Positions 61,401-64,000 of a DNA stretch of 64,000 bases are shown here, one piece after another. The notes beneath the pieces were generated by a model that saw only the letters and a list, made by a program, of their open reading frames with translations, was not told the origin of the DNA and did not search any database. The number at the start of each line of letters is the position of its first letter. The first letter of the stretch is position 1. This stretch comes from Lepas anatifera (Eukaryota > Arthropoda > Thecostraca > Lepadidae): assembly GCA_034440635.1 (NCBI GenBank), contig JAOTON010001137.1, positions 62,001 through 126,000 of the forward strand, given 5' to 3'. The position numbers and the translations under genes were made by a program.

Positions 61401-62587
61401 GGACGCGCTCTCGCCCTCAGCGGACATTCGTTCATGCTGCCCGGTGAGGGAAGAGTTCACGCTGGGGGTGTATGCTCGAATATCGTATCATCTGTTACGC
61501 AACTGCTATGATTCTGCGTTATCTTGAGAATTGGGAACGGGGTGGAGTTGCAACGAATAGCATGTTCTATGTAGTGTTTTGTAAAATTGATATCGCTTAT
61601 ATTGCACCATATGTTACTCTTCCGCCAAACGACTCTTGTAAAAACTTAGGAAGGGAAGTATTGCCTACCATTAGGAGTAAATTGAGCTTTGAAGAACATT
61701 CGAACTGGTTTGAGCTTTGCAGGCGTGTTATGTTCGGTGAGATCATTACTAGATATATGATGTTGAAATGTGCCATTTTAGTTTTAGATTTAGAAATGTG
61801 CTACAGTGCCTGACGGCGTTGGTGGTTATTGCCCACCAGCGGTCGACGGATGTCGGCACCTTCTGCTGGCGGATGTGCAACAGCGCGCCTTCTCGGTGGT
61901 GCGCACCGGCCGCCATCTGGTGATGACCTTCCTTGACTGTAATGTTATCGTCAACGACAGAGGGCAGGCGCACGTCGAGCGGTTCAACGTCTCGCTTCCC
62001 GAACGCTTGTGAGTTGGTGCACCACTCGTAGGCACAATACTCTGCTTTATTCAAACTTTAAGAGTTGAACGTGGCTCAGACTTTTATCAGATAACTTGAA
62101 CTATTGTTTCCACCTTAAAGTAAAGATTAAGCACTCTCGGCTTGTCCTATGTGCAGGAGAAACCTGGTCATTTCTACAAGTGTTTATTTATTCAAAAAAC
62201 TGTTTGTTCGCTGACTGTTACGACCTTGCCACCTTCAAGTGTTTTCCTTATTTGGATACTTAATTCACGCGTATACGTTTTTGGACAAGCCGATGTCCGG
62301 ATGAACGCCGTCTCATTAATGTCAGGTTTCCCTGTCACACGCGCTGAGCGAGGACAGGCGGCGTCGGTGTGTTAGGTTCCTCTGTTACACGCTGGGTGCG
62401 GGGAGATGACAGCGGTGACGGCCCCGGCCCCCCGACAGCCGGACGGCGGTGGAGGCGGACGGCGGCCGGCTGACCGTCACCTCCCGGGTGGGACTGGAGA
62501 TCGAGGTGGACCTGGCCTGCGGAGCCAGCGTCTTCAGACTGGACGCCTGGATGGCGCCGCGCACCGCCGGCCTGCTGGCTGACGCAG
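8819..62587 (+). CDS. Large lipid transfer protein gene (vitellogenin/apolipophorin-like), 32 exons, partial at both ends
   Basis: Secreted LLTPs load lipid into a beta-sheet cavity and carry it in hemolymph or to eggs. Order of regions seen: an N-terminal beta-barrel (exons 1-4), an alpha-helical domain (exons 5-11, including the QCGSAPCL stretch in exon 8), a lipid-cavity beta-sheet start (exons 11-17, with VELRAVGLERF in exon 11), beta-rich sequence (exons 18-29), and a vWF-D-like part (exons 30-32, ending DAWMAPRTAGLLAD). All introns are GT-AG and all phases agree, except for one apparent extra G in exon 17. No first exon with a signal peptide was found upstream, and the gene continues past 62587. 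The AGLL motif in the vWF-D part looks more like apolipophorins. The modest spacing between the beta-sheet and vWF-D parts is closer to vitellogenin or clotting protein, so the subfamily is left open. No convincing furin site was identified. Family membership is inferred from pattern recognition, not a search. Confidence 0.87.
9284..9366 (+). CDS. LLTP exon 2: N-terminal beta-barrel
   Basis: This 83-nt exon has acceptor ctccggcag and donor gtcagt. It reads LATCRLDDRADHP through FNRLLKR, continuing the SLK end of exon 1. It ends with two bases (CG), exactly what the single leading G of exon 3 needs to make Arg. It was found by looking for the segment needed between exons 1 and 3. Phase, position and content all fit the family. 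The following intron is 22.7 kb. Confidence 0.78.
10117..10360. repeat. Degenerate ~39-bp tandem repeat, about 6 copies
   Basis: The unit contains tatctctccgtcg followed by ttatgtaccacatctgattg. It lies in intron 2. Confidence 0.75.
10537..10576 (+). pseudogene. Decayed duplicate of the end of exon 1 with its donor
   Basis: CTACAGCCTGAAG|gtacgt at 10564-10582 matches CTACAGCCTCAAG|gtacgc of exon 1, with similarity on both sides over about 55 bases. In the phase it would need after exon 2 it contains TGA, so it is probably unused. Confidence 0.55.
11060..12200. repeat. 36-bp minisatellite, about 31 copies
   Basis: The unit begins gtgggtagtcgaggagcggg and contains gatgcgtgggacaga. The period is a multiple of three, so several frames stay open for hundreds of codons on both strands; these are not proteins. 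Each unit has three G-runs of at least three on the + (transcribed-sense) strand. Confidence 0.95.
12713..13990 (+). mobile_element. TTAA-flanked 1.2-kb element, copy B
   Basis: Same ends and interior as copy A (start TTAACCTTCGCCCGGGTGGG, end CACCAGGGCAAGGTTTAA). It contains a private (TA)n run at about 13417-13444. Lies in intron 2, + orientation. Confidence 0.82.
15131..15401. repeat. Long inverted repeat, ~125-bp arms, ~23-bp loop
   Basis: The left arm ends gcgggaaaactga (15241-15253) and the right begins tcagttttcccgc (15277). Outer pairs such as ggtcaccattacttctta / taagaagtaatggtgacc extend the stem. Arms are roughly 80% complementary. There are no TTAA or hAT ends. Confidence 0.85.
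15813..17014 (-). mobile_element. TTAA-flanked 1.2-kb element, copy C (reverse orientation)
   Basis: Reverse complement of copy A: starts TTAACCCTTGCCCCGGTGGC and ends GGGCGAAGGTTAA. It is very close to copy A over its whole length, so this family was active fairly recently. Confidence 0.85.
17185..17639 (+). mobile_element. TTAA MITE copy, first of a head-to-tail pair
   Basis: Starts TTAAAGGGAATGTGGCACCT. About 455 bp, with the decayed right end at 17620-17639. It shares its right TTAA with the next copy. Confidence 0.78.
17636..18092 (+). mobile_element. TTAA MITE copy, second of a head-to-tail pair
   Basis: Starts TTAAAGGGAATGTGACACCT and ends AAGGTGTCACTTCCCCTTTAA. It is closely similar to the preceding copy over its whole length. 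Confidence 0.8.
18192..18562. mobile_element. hAT-type MITE with perfect 8-bp target-site duplication
   Basis: Ends CAGTGGCGGATCTAG and CTGGATCCGCCACTG form inverted repeats. The flanks CCCATGGG at 18184-18191 and 18563-18570 are identical 8-bp duplications, the hAT hallmark. 371 bp with no transposase. Confidence 0.9.
19963..20800 (-). mobile_element. TTAA-flanked 0.84-kb element, second subfamily, copy D
   Basis: Ends TTAACACGCGCATTGACGG and, inverted, TTAACACGCGCACTGACGG, so the terminal inverted repeats are nearly perfect. The interior shares the GC palindrome, the conserved T-leading stretch and the AGGTCA words with copies A-C, but the outer ends differ. Confidence 0.82.
27149..27815 (+). 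mobile_element. TTAA MITE, 670-bp family, copy 1
   Basis: Left end TTAGAGGGAGCGTTGCACTT; right end gggcactctctttaa. It matches 59877-60549 over nearly the whole length. Shares the TTAA at 27812-27815 with the next element. Confidence 0.68.
27812..28259 (-). mobile_element. TTAA MITE, 450-bp family, inserted at the edge of the previous element
   Basis: TTAAATGGAATGTGGCACCT at the left, and the 'gattcgaccaatgccaccctttaa' type end at the right. It is reversed relative to 17185-17639. Confidence 0.75.
28560..29012. repeat. 45-bp minisatellite, about 10 copies
   Basis: The unit begins gtggtgtggccgccgtaccc and contains agcggctgtacctggtacca. One or two copies have small indels. Confidence 0.95.
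30197..30495. mobile_element. Possible hAT-type MITE, weak
   Basis: CAATGGCGGATC at the left and GCATCCGCAAGTG at the right are hAT-like. The flanks share only gcgac. A lone end of the same type (ATTGGCGGATACAGG) is at about 3117. Confidence 0.35.
31211..31668 (-). mobile_element. TTAA MITE, 450-bp family, with perfect 21-bp terminal inverted repeats
   Basis: Starts TTAAAGGGAATGTGGCACCT and ends with its exact reverse complement. 458 bp. It is the best-preserved copy and so defines the family ends. Confidence 0.88.
32101..32245 (+). CDS. LLTP exon 3: N-terminal beta-barrel
   Basis: Acceptor gttgttgcag and donor gtcggt. One base completes Arg with exon 2, then 48 codons end in phase 0. The SPFVTNVRRGVLNVL stretch matches the family pattern in which a conserved 'N-x-x-R-G-x-L' helix closes the barrel. 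The last 16 exon bases and the donor are tandemly repeated in the following intron. Confidence 0.88.
32230..32438. repeat. 44-bp tandem array duplicating the exon 3 end and its donor site
   Basis: The unit starts GGACACCGAGGGCCAG (the last 16 exon bases), then gtcggtactgccgcatgtcg. About 4.7 copies, so about five potential donor sites. Confidence 0.93.
34140..34430. repeat. ~80-bp degenerate tandem repeat, about 4 copies, intron 3
   Basis: Each unit has gggtcc, then gtggaatgttggaacctgcc, then a variable tail. Confidence 0.75.
34665..34799 (+). CDS. LLTP exon 4: N-terminal domain with paired cysteines
   Basis: Acceptor ggtgcccag and donor gtgagt; 45 codons, phase 0 to 0. The peptide starts VTSGPCERTVSRLADG, continues with RSRGCDPAQD and ends FFSLLPSM. 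The two Cys about 25 residues apart match the family segment where 'G-x-C-x-T-x-Y' is followed by 'K-x-x-D-L-x-x-C'. Confidence 0.85.
35872..36010. repeat. ~42-bp degenerate tandem repeat, intron 4
   Basis: Units contain agctgt, then tgcgctgt, then gttagtgtg, in about three copies. The rest of 34800-38250 has no recognisable gene; 36640-36900 is conspicuously GC-rich. Confidence 0.6.
37507..37545 (+). mobile_element. Isolated left end of a TTAA MITE
   Basis: TTAAAGGGAGTGTGACACCT followed by a family-like tgatgc. I could not find the right end. A similar isolated end lies near 29722 (atgtggcaccttcataatgg). Confidence 0.5.
38255..39400. repeat. 32-bp tandem array of acceptor-like sites directly before exon 5
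   Basis: The unit is gtgtgtcgcagggatggatg then acaggatgccgt. About 36 copies. The last copy supplies the exon 5 acceptor and its first bases. Confidence 0.95.
39401..39537 (+). CDS. LLTP exon 5: end of barrel / helical linker
   Basis: Acceptor gtgtgtcgcag is the last copy of a 32-bp tandem repeat. Donor gtaagt. It has 45 codons plus two bases. It reads GWVEDRFAVSSSCDYDVSRD and then VLGASCRQTWQLSQP. The two Cys spaced by about 13 residues fit the family pattern after the N-terminal Cys pair. The exact acceptor is chosen by phase, because many near-identical acceptors lie upstream. Confidence 0.8.
39762..39913. mobile_element. Short hAT-type MITE
   Basis: Ends CAGTAGCGAATCCAG and GTATCCGCCGTTG are hAT-like. 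The flanks ggtgctcc and ggtgcccc match at 7 of 8 positions. 152 bp. Confidence 0.62.
40621..40745 (+). CDS. LLTP exon 6: linker to helical domain
   Basis: Acceptor gacgctgcag and donor gtcagt. One leading base completes Thr with exon 5, and one base (G) is left over. The peptide runs from QELSRFAERAADPPL through ENADPYIDVDGAS. Sequence similarity is weak on its own. Phase agreement on both sides and the codon use support it. Confidence 0.75.
42005..43135. repeat. 54-bp minisatellite, about 21 copies, intron 6
   Basis: The unit begins gttgctgtgattatctgcct and contains gtaccatgttacagagttgt. The period is a multiple of three, so at least four frames are open over more than 1 kb. Copies are of a few alternating types (cctcc, cttc, cttttt, tcttgtt variants). 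Confidence 0.96.
43240..43960. repeat. Degenerate ~21-bp GTTGTTGTGCYGTG repeat, intron 6
   Basis: Units such as gcgttgttgtgctgtgtggta, progressively decayed, merge into the next array. Confidence 0.85.
43965..44189. repeat. 49-bp tandem array ending on the exon 7 acceptor
   Basis: The unit contains gtgctgcagttgtgttgtgc and cgtgttccagtggtgtgccg. About 4.5 copies. The last, modified copy ends ccagtgttcag, the acceptor. Confidence 0.92.
44190..44341 (+). CDS. LLTP exon 7: start of alpha-helical domain
   Basis: Acceptor ccagtgttcag and donor gtgcgc. TC completes Val with exon 6, then 50 codons end in phase 0. The HKFTALLRALRRDY helix is typical of the start of the horseshoe. A 49-bp tandem repeat runs right up to the acceptor. 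Confidence 0.85.
44710..44853 (+). CDS. LLTP exon 8: alpha-helical domain
   Basis: Acceptor gctcggcag and donor gtgaga; 48 codons, phase 0 to 0. SALAPSAVLQCGSAPCLQEV followed by AGLIRAGHLTG matches the very conserved LLTP segment 'L-D-A-L-x-x-x-G-T-x-x-x-x' with paired Cys before the I/L-x-x-G helix. This is one of the strongest family signatures in the window. Confidence 0.9.
45634..45852 (+). CDS. LLTP exon 9: alpha-helical domain
   Basis: Acceptor gccgccggcag and donor gtgagg; 73 codons, phase 0 to 0. It is helix-rich (MYALCELAPTRWCLLGLATA, then LRRKAADMAGRQC) and ends in VLLALK, the lead-in to the 'LKxLGN' turn that exon 10 continues. The RLRR run resembles a furin motif but lies inside a helix, so no cleavage is claimed. 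Confidence 0.88.
46262..46423 (+). CDS. LLTP exon 10: alpha-helical domain
   Basis: Acceptor cgcgccacag and donor gtaagc; 54 codons, phase 0 to 0. TFSNMGELAFSSGTALSLV continues the 'ALK + N-x-G' turn. MISSEAVRTLSTVKLP matches the HEAT-like 'R-x-x-A-I-x-A-L' helix of the family. Confidence 0.87.
46736..47623 (+). CDS. LLTP exon 11: end of helical domain and first lipid-cavity beta-sheet
   Basis: By far the largest exon: 888 nt, 296 codons, phase 0 to 0, acceptor gcgccgcag, donor gtgaga. The first third has helical-domain features: an 'E-x-R-x-x-A-Y' equivalent at NEQYPLLTRQLAYLALL and a 'V-x-S-F-V-x-S-H-L' equivalent at DPLSGFVLRHWKRW. The middle has the beta-sheet signature LRLDTTLSLG followed by VELRAVGLERFAHDLV, typical of the DUF1943 / open-sheet start. 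The last part (VAAWLQKLLQLYQAQ, then LGEKLFHVQTLFKFIESQHR) is amphipathic. Long open frames on the opposite strand here are shadows caused by high GC. Confidence 0.92.
47872..48017 (+). CDS. LLTP exon 12: lipid-cavity beta-sheet
   Basis: Acceptor tcctcaccag and donor gtgggc; 48 codons plus AG. PLAVGLPLEVMADGNVAAN matches the LLTP 'T-x-x-G-L-P-L' strand, where the cavity sheet continues. Confidence 0.88.
48279..48461 (+). CDS. LLTP exon 13: lipid-cavity beta-sheet
   Basis: Acceptor gcgttgtgcag and donor gtcagt. AG+C makes Ser; 60 codons plus AG remain. AGVSLVLGLEVALPP and LNTTLYTPFSLNLSYAI are alternating beta strands with sequons NTT and NRT. The last ~32 bases appear again, degenerate, just downstream in the intron. 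Confidence 0.86.
48468..49018. repeat. 57-bp tandem array duplicating the exon 14 acceptor and exon start (intron 13)
   Basis: Units contain a pyrimidine tract, cag, and a copy of about 34 bases of exon 14. About 8 units; the last is 55 bp. A degenerate copy of the exon 13 end and donor is at 48474-48507. Confidence 0.9.
49019..49204 (+). CDS. LLTP exon 14: cavity sheet with Cys pair
   Basis: Acceptor tctccctcag and donor gtgagt. AG+G makes Arg, then 61 codons plus CC. It contains SRRCVQQAIYTGLLVCRQL, a Cys pair, and PVSYHVTGENPDP, resembling the family's 'P-x-x-x-x-v-x-l-E-k-x-D'. About 34 bases of the exon start are copied in the upstream array. Confidence 0.87.
49818..50032 (+). CDS. LLTP exon 15: beta-sheet segment
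   Basis: Acceptor ggctgacgcag and donor gtgggt; completes Pro with exon 14 and leaves one base. It continues the 'P-E-x-x-x-Y-x-L' strand and ends NTTLDLMVGG. Phase agrees on both sides. Confidence 0.85.
50275..50402 (+). CDS. LLTP exon 16: beta-sheet segment
   Basis: Acceptor gcgttggcag and donor gtacga; G+AC makes Asp, then 42 codons end in phase 0. It reads FDAPIWHLHLLRAHEERDD and then RGWVLRGGITMARADLE. No motif is individually diagnostic; support comes from phase and codon use. Confidence 0.82.
50593..50760 (+). CDS. LLTP exon 17 with apparent +1 frameshift in a G6 run
   Basis: Acceptor tgccgacag and donor gtaagt. The frame reads KVGSLPWVAGTSLERRHEL through VYWRKYRAAGRAG, then a six-G run at 50719-50724. 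Read as written, the frame reaches TAG at 50755. With one fewer G the exon continues GDADFAAELRYR and ends in AC, the phase that exon 18 requires. This is either an assembly/sequencing error in a homopolymer or a real null allele. Confidence 0.78.
51007..51039 (+). CDS. LLTP exon 18: 33-nt microexon
   Basis: Acceptor ctgttccccag (ends 51006) and donor gtaagt (51040). The 33 nt give NHSSEGGSVST in the corrected phase of exon 17 and leave AC, so exon 19 gains no frame change with or without it. It is hydrophilic and contains an NHS sequon. It could be constitutive or a skipped cassette. Confidence 0.6.
51790..51910 (+). CDS. LLTP exon 19
   Basis: Acceptor gcgccggcag and donor gtgaga. One base completes Thr, then 40 codons end in phase 0: VYRNTRVERLLAPQFFK then WLRLNYTRRLTTNDE. 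Sequon NYT. Phase fits either exon 18 or exon 17 (corrected) directly. Confidence 0.83.
52376..52567 (+). CDS. LLTP exon 20: beta-rich lipid-binding region
   Basis: Acceptor gtgggcggcag and donor gtgagg; 64 codons, phase 0 to 0. It alternates polar and apolar residues (VGVTLAGLLNLTSTA, LLTANLTASET), consistent with amphipathic beta strands. Sequons NLT occur twice. Confidence 0.82.
52842..53122 (+). CDS. LLTP exon 21: beta-rich region
   Basis: Acceptor aggcgcggcag and donor gtgagt; 93 codons plus CT. Amphipathic strands such as GRLRLDWLSDGRLLANAS, LTARLHLPGDE and ATLQAEFSTP resemble the repetitive beta region of apoB/apolipophorin-type proteins. Confidence 0.85.
53413..53669 (+). CDS. LLTP exon 22: beta-rich region
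   Basis: Acceptor gtctctcacag and donor gtgagt; 85 codons plus one base. Strands MELASSLQLQNGSHTLDV and SSAVRLRWDKRAHLWDSN alternate polar and apolar. It ends FTNNITSN with sequon NIT. Confidence 0.86.
53972..54055 (+). CDS. LLTP exon 23
   Basis: Acceptor gtgtcccgcag and donor gtgggt; 84 nt. TG completes Val and one G is left. It reads VGSSGMERQFLQSASSKYFY and then LLDHQVQ. Short but phase-consistent. Confidence 0.78.
54283..54449 (+). CDS. LLTP exon 24
   Basis: Acceptor ccttccgacag and donor gtacgg. GC completes Gly, then 55 codons end in phase 0. It has a close Cys pair (TDCLSCP), then KLAHKWMKLHTATTRNL and LQKLNLKLDST. Confidence 0.83.
54736..54879 (+). CDS. LLTP exon 25: beta-rich region
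   Basis: Acceptor ctgttttgcag and donor gtgggt; 48 codons, phase 0 to 0. NFDMSLTLPSMGPQPELDIK is typical of the beta-strand repeats. Confidence 0.84.
55510..55632 (+). CDS. LLTP exon 26
   Basis: Acceptor ctctggtcag and donor gtacca; 41 codons, phase 0 to 0. Strand-like VTRAVDVSIRP and VPALHVSVETTPGD. The next intron is mostly a 51-bp array. Confidence 0.82.
55816..56968. repeat. 51-bp tandem array ending on the exon 27 acceptor
   Basis: The unit contains ggtctgtgtgcag, then gtgtagctctgggacggggt, then cggtaattgttaaccccc. About 22 copies. Each has cag|gtgtag where the exon has cag|GTGCAG. Confidence 0.96.
56969..57154 (+). CDS. LLTP exon 27
   Basis: The acceptor gtctgtgtgcag is the last copy of a 51-bp array. 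Donor gtcagt. It has 62 codons, phase 0 to 0. It reads VQPSLWLAAGSGLVQKL, then AKLRDGNHWLNQLLRPL, then VLEFIPQIPHR. All upstream copies have TAG where this exon has CAG as second codon. Confidence 0.83.
57457..57616 (+). CDS. LLTP exon 28: helix-rich segment
   Basis: Acceptor gtggtcgacag and donor gtaagt; 53 codons plus G. It reads LKMAGSWALHRLAALLSPW and then NLYRAAAGLVARATAGVRQR, predicted amphipathic helices. Confidence 0.82.
59309..59481 (+). CDS. LLTP exon 29: helix-rich segment
   Basis: Acceptor cccgtgtgcag and donor gtgaga. AG completes Glu, then 57 codons end in phase 0. It reads RAMGALPRQLLVGLMQRL through KFQMSVTPTGRQRLEITHL to DYANVE. Its last bases and donor are repeated about four times in the intron. 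Confidence 0.84.
59476..59700. repeat. ~62-bp tandem array duplicating the exon 29 donor
   Basis: Units begin GTGGAG|gtgagag, then gcggccgacagcctgtagag. Periods are 62, 63 and 60. Four donors in all. Confidence 0.9.
59877..60549 (+). mobile_element. TTAA MITE, 670-bp family, copy 2 (intron 29)
   Basis: Left end TTAAAGAGCGTTCCACTCA; right end ggatcattccctttaa. Parallel to 27149-27815. Confidence 0.68.
60720..61286. repeat. 33-bp tandem array ending on the exon 30 acceptor
   Basis: The unit contains gtctctgaccgtgtgacgct then gccgtgtgtccga. About 17 copies, with a short non-repeat interruption near 61080-61120. The last unit turns into the acceptor gcgtcggcag. Confidence 0.9.
61287..61443 (+). 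CDS. LLTP exon 30: lead into vWF-D-like domain
   Basis: Acceptor gcgtcggcag and donor gtgagg; 52 codons plus G. It is helical (LSAVVRERLSRPTVLGELL), then RALALSGHSFMLP, matching the 'DG-x-x-F-x-x-P' start of vWF-D. Confidence 0.83.
61807..62008 (+). CDS. LLTP exon 31: vWF-D-like domain
   Basis: Acceptor tgctacag and donor gtgagt. TG completes Val, then 66 codons plus TT. CRHLLLADVQQRAFSVV matches the vWF-D 'C-x-x-x-L-A-x-D-x-x-x-x-F-S-V' pattern, and FNVSLPERL the later strand. Cys residues are present but sparser than in mucin-type D domains, as in apolipophorins. Confidence 0.87.
62439..62587 (+). CDS. LLTP exon 32 (last in window): vWF-D-like domain
   Basis: Acceptor ccccccgacag and donor gtctgt. 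One base completes Phe, then 49 codons plus G. It reads LTVTSRVGLEIEVDLACGA and then FRLDAWMAPRTAGLLADA, matching the 'W-x-x-G-x-T-A-G-L-L-G' turn of apolipophorin-type vWF-D. The donor is copied about 13 times downstream. The next exon is beyond the window. Confidence 0.84.
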
Positions 62588-63125
62588 GTCTGTCACTCAG
62601 GGCACTGCCGGACTGCTGGCTGACGCAGGTCTGTCACTCAGGGCACCGCCAGGACTGCTGGCTGACGCAGGTCTGTGACTCAGGGCACTGCCGGCCTGCT
62701 GGCTGACGCAGGTCTGTCACTCAGGGCACCGCCAGGATGCTGACTGACGCAGGTCTGTGACTCAGGGCACCGCCGGACTGCTGGCTGACGCAGGTCTGTG
62801 ACTCAGGGCACTGCCGGCCTGTTGACTGACGCAGGTCTGTGACTCAGGGCACTGCCGCCCTGCTGGCTGACGCAGGTCTGTCACTCAGGGCACTGCCGCC
62901 CTGCTGGCTGACGCAGGTCTGTCACTCAGGGCACTGCCGCCCTGCTGGCTGACGCAGGTCTGTCACTCAGGGCACTGCCGCCCTGCTGGCTGACGCAGGT
63001 CTGTGACTCAGGGCACTGCCGGCCTGCTGGCTGACGCAGGTCTGTCACTCAGGGCACTGCCGCCCTGCTGGCTGACGCAGGTCTGTGACTCAGGGCACCG
63101 CCGGACTGCTGGCTGACGCAGGTCG
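62573..63125. repeat. 41-bp tandem array duplicating the exon 32 end and donor
   Basis: The unit is CTGGCTGACGCAG|gtctg then tcactcagggcactgccg. About 13 copies of the donor in a row. Confidence 0.95.
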
Positions 63126-63211
63126 TCACTCTGTCTGTCTGTGCACCGCTGCCGTGGCAAATGTCGCGCTCCTAAGTCCTGGTGGTGGGACCTAGGCGCG
63201 CGTCCAAACAA

Positions 63212-64000
63212 TTAACACGCGCATTGACGGGGGGGGCGGGTACCCGCCTCCCCTCGGGTTTTTCGGAGACAGTAGAAAAACGGCGGCGCGTAGCGCCGCC
63301 GTACTTGGTATACCTTTTCCCTCATCATTTTTACAACTTCTGTGAAAATTTTAAGGTTAGGTCATCTCAGGTCAGGTCACCAGTACAGGTCAAGTGACCC
63401 GACCTAAAAAAAGTTTAAGATAGCATAAGTCGGAGCAGGGTGAACTTATCCGATTGAAACTCATATCACATAATGGCCCCACCGAGTTCTCTAACATATG
63501 TTCCGGTATTTTTGATATCGATGACCTAAGGTCAGGTACGAGGCATGACCTCTCCATTGGAAATACATGGGAAAAATGGTTTTTACGGAATAACTCAGTA
63601 ACGGATGGTGATAGAGCATTTATTTTAGCTGCATTAGACTCGCCTGGGCTTTGCGTTTGTAATGATATGCATTTTATATAATTTGACCCTGACCTGACCT
63701 CAGGTGAGGTCAAATCCTTGATTTGACCTAGCAAGGTCAAATTATATATCATTCGATTCGGCTTGCTAAGAGGATTCATATAGTTCAGGTCGTTTTGCTC
63801 TATCTTTACTTGTTCAGATGTAATGCCCGAAAAACTGAATTTTACATGTTATCCCTATGACGGACATGTTTTGACCTCTCGTGACCTTAAATGTGACCTG
63901 ACAAAAAATGGTTTAAATGTTTTCGATGGAGAAGTGGATGGGCAGCCCAACGCCGTGTACCGTTTTTCGCTACCTACCGTGGTTCTCGAGATCTTAGGGG
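63212..64000 (+). mobile_element. TTAA-flanked element of the second subfamily, copy E, cut by window end
   Basis: Starts TTAACACGCGCATTGACGG and follows copy D in the opposite orientation up to the window end (last bases ctcgagatcttagggg). From the length of copy D the far end should lie about 50 bases beyond. Confidence 0.82.

Overview
This window is eukaryotic genomic DNA. It has GT-AG introns, minisatellites, a 5'-truncated LINE with target-site duplications and many short non-autonomous DNA transposons. The only host gene I can support is on the + strand. It is a large lipid transfer protein (LLTP; the vitellogenin / apolipophorin / clotting-protein superfamily), traced here as 32 consecutive exons from 8819 to 62587. 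The total is about 5.8 kb of coding sequence, roughly 1,930 codons. The signal-peptide exon (5') and the end of the von Willebrand factor D-type region (3') were not found in the window. Exons are GC-rich and introns are closer to balanced. The family, gene structure and transposon load suggest an invertebrate, most likely an arthropod and perhaps a crustacean. The sequence alone does not settle the taxon.

Layout. Positions 1-8800 hold transposon fossils: a minus-strand RNase H-bearing LINE split by a TTAA-flanked element, a 5'-truncated LINE with 20-bp target-site duplications, degenerate TTAA miniature elements and a long (TA)n run. Exons 1-2 (8819-9366) are followed by a 22.7-kb intron. 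That intron carries 36-bp and 45-bp minisatellites, three 0.8-1.3-kb TTAA elements, several 450-670-bp TTAA MITEs, a hAT-type MITE with a perfect 8-bp duplication and a 130-bp-arm inverted repeat. Exons 3-7 (32101-44341) are separated by introns largely made of minisatellites. Exons 8-29 (44710-59481) are densely packed. Exons 30-32 (61287-62587) encode the vWF-D-like part. A last TTAA element runs off the window end.

How the gene works as a unit: exons 1-4 encode the N-terminal beta-barrel, exons 5-11 the alpha-helical horseshoe, and exons 11-17 the start of the lipid-cavity beta-sheet. Exons 18-29 encode beta-rich lipid-binding sequence and exons 30-32 the vWF-D-like region. Splice phases match at every junction except at exon 17, which needs one fewer G in a six-G run. 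A 33-nt microexon (exon 18) fits the corrected phase.

The most unusual pattern is that at least seven intronic minisatellites sit exactly on an exon edge. In five of them the repeated unit contains the splice junction itself together with a bit of adjoining exon, giving ladders of extra 5' or 3' splice sites. A second pattern is that the 0.8-1.3-kb TTAA elements are full of AGGTCA nuclear-receptor half-sites in conserved arrangements.
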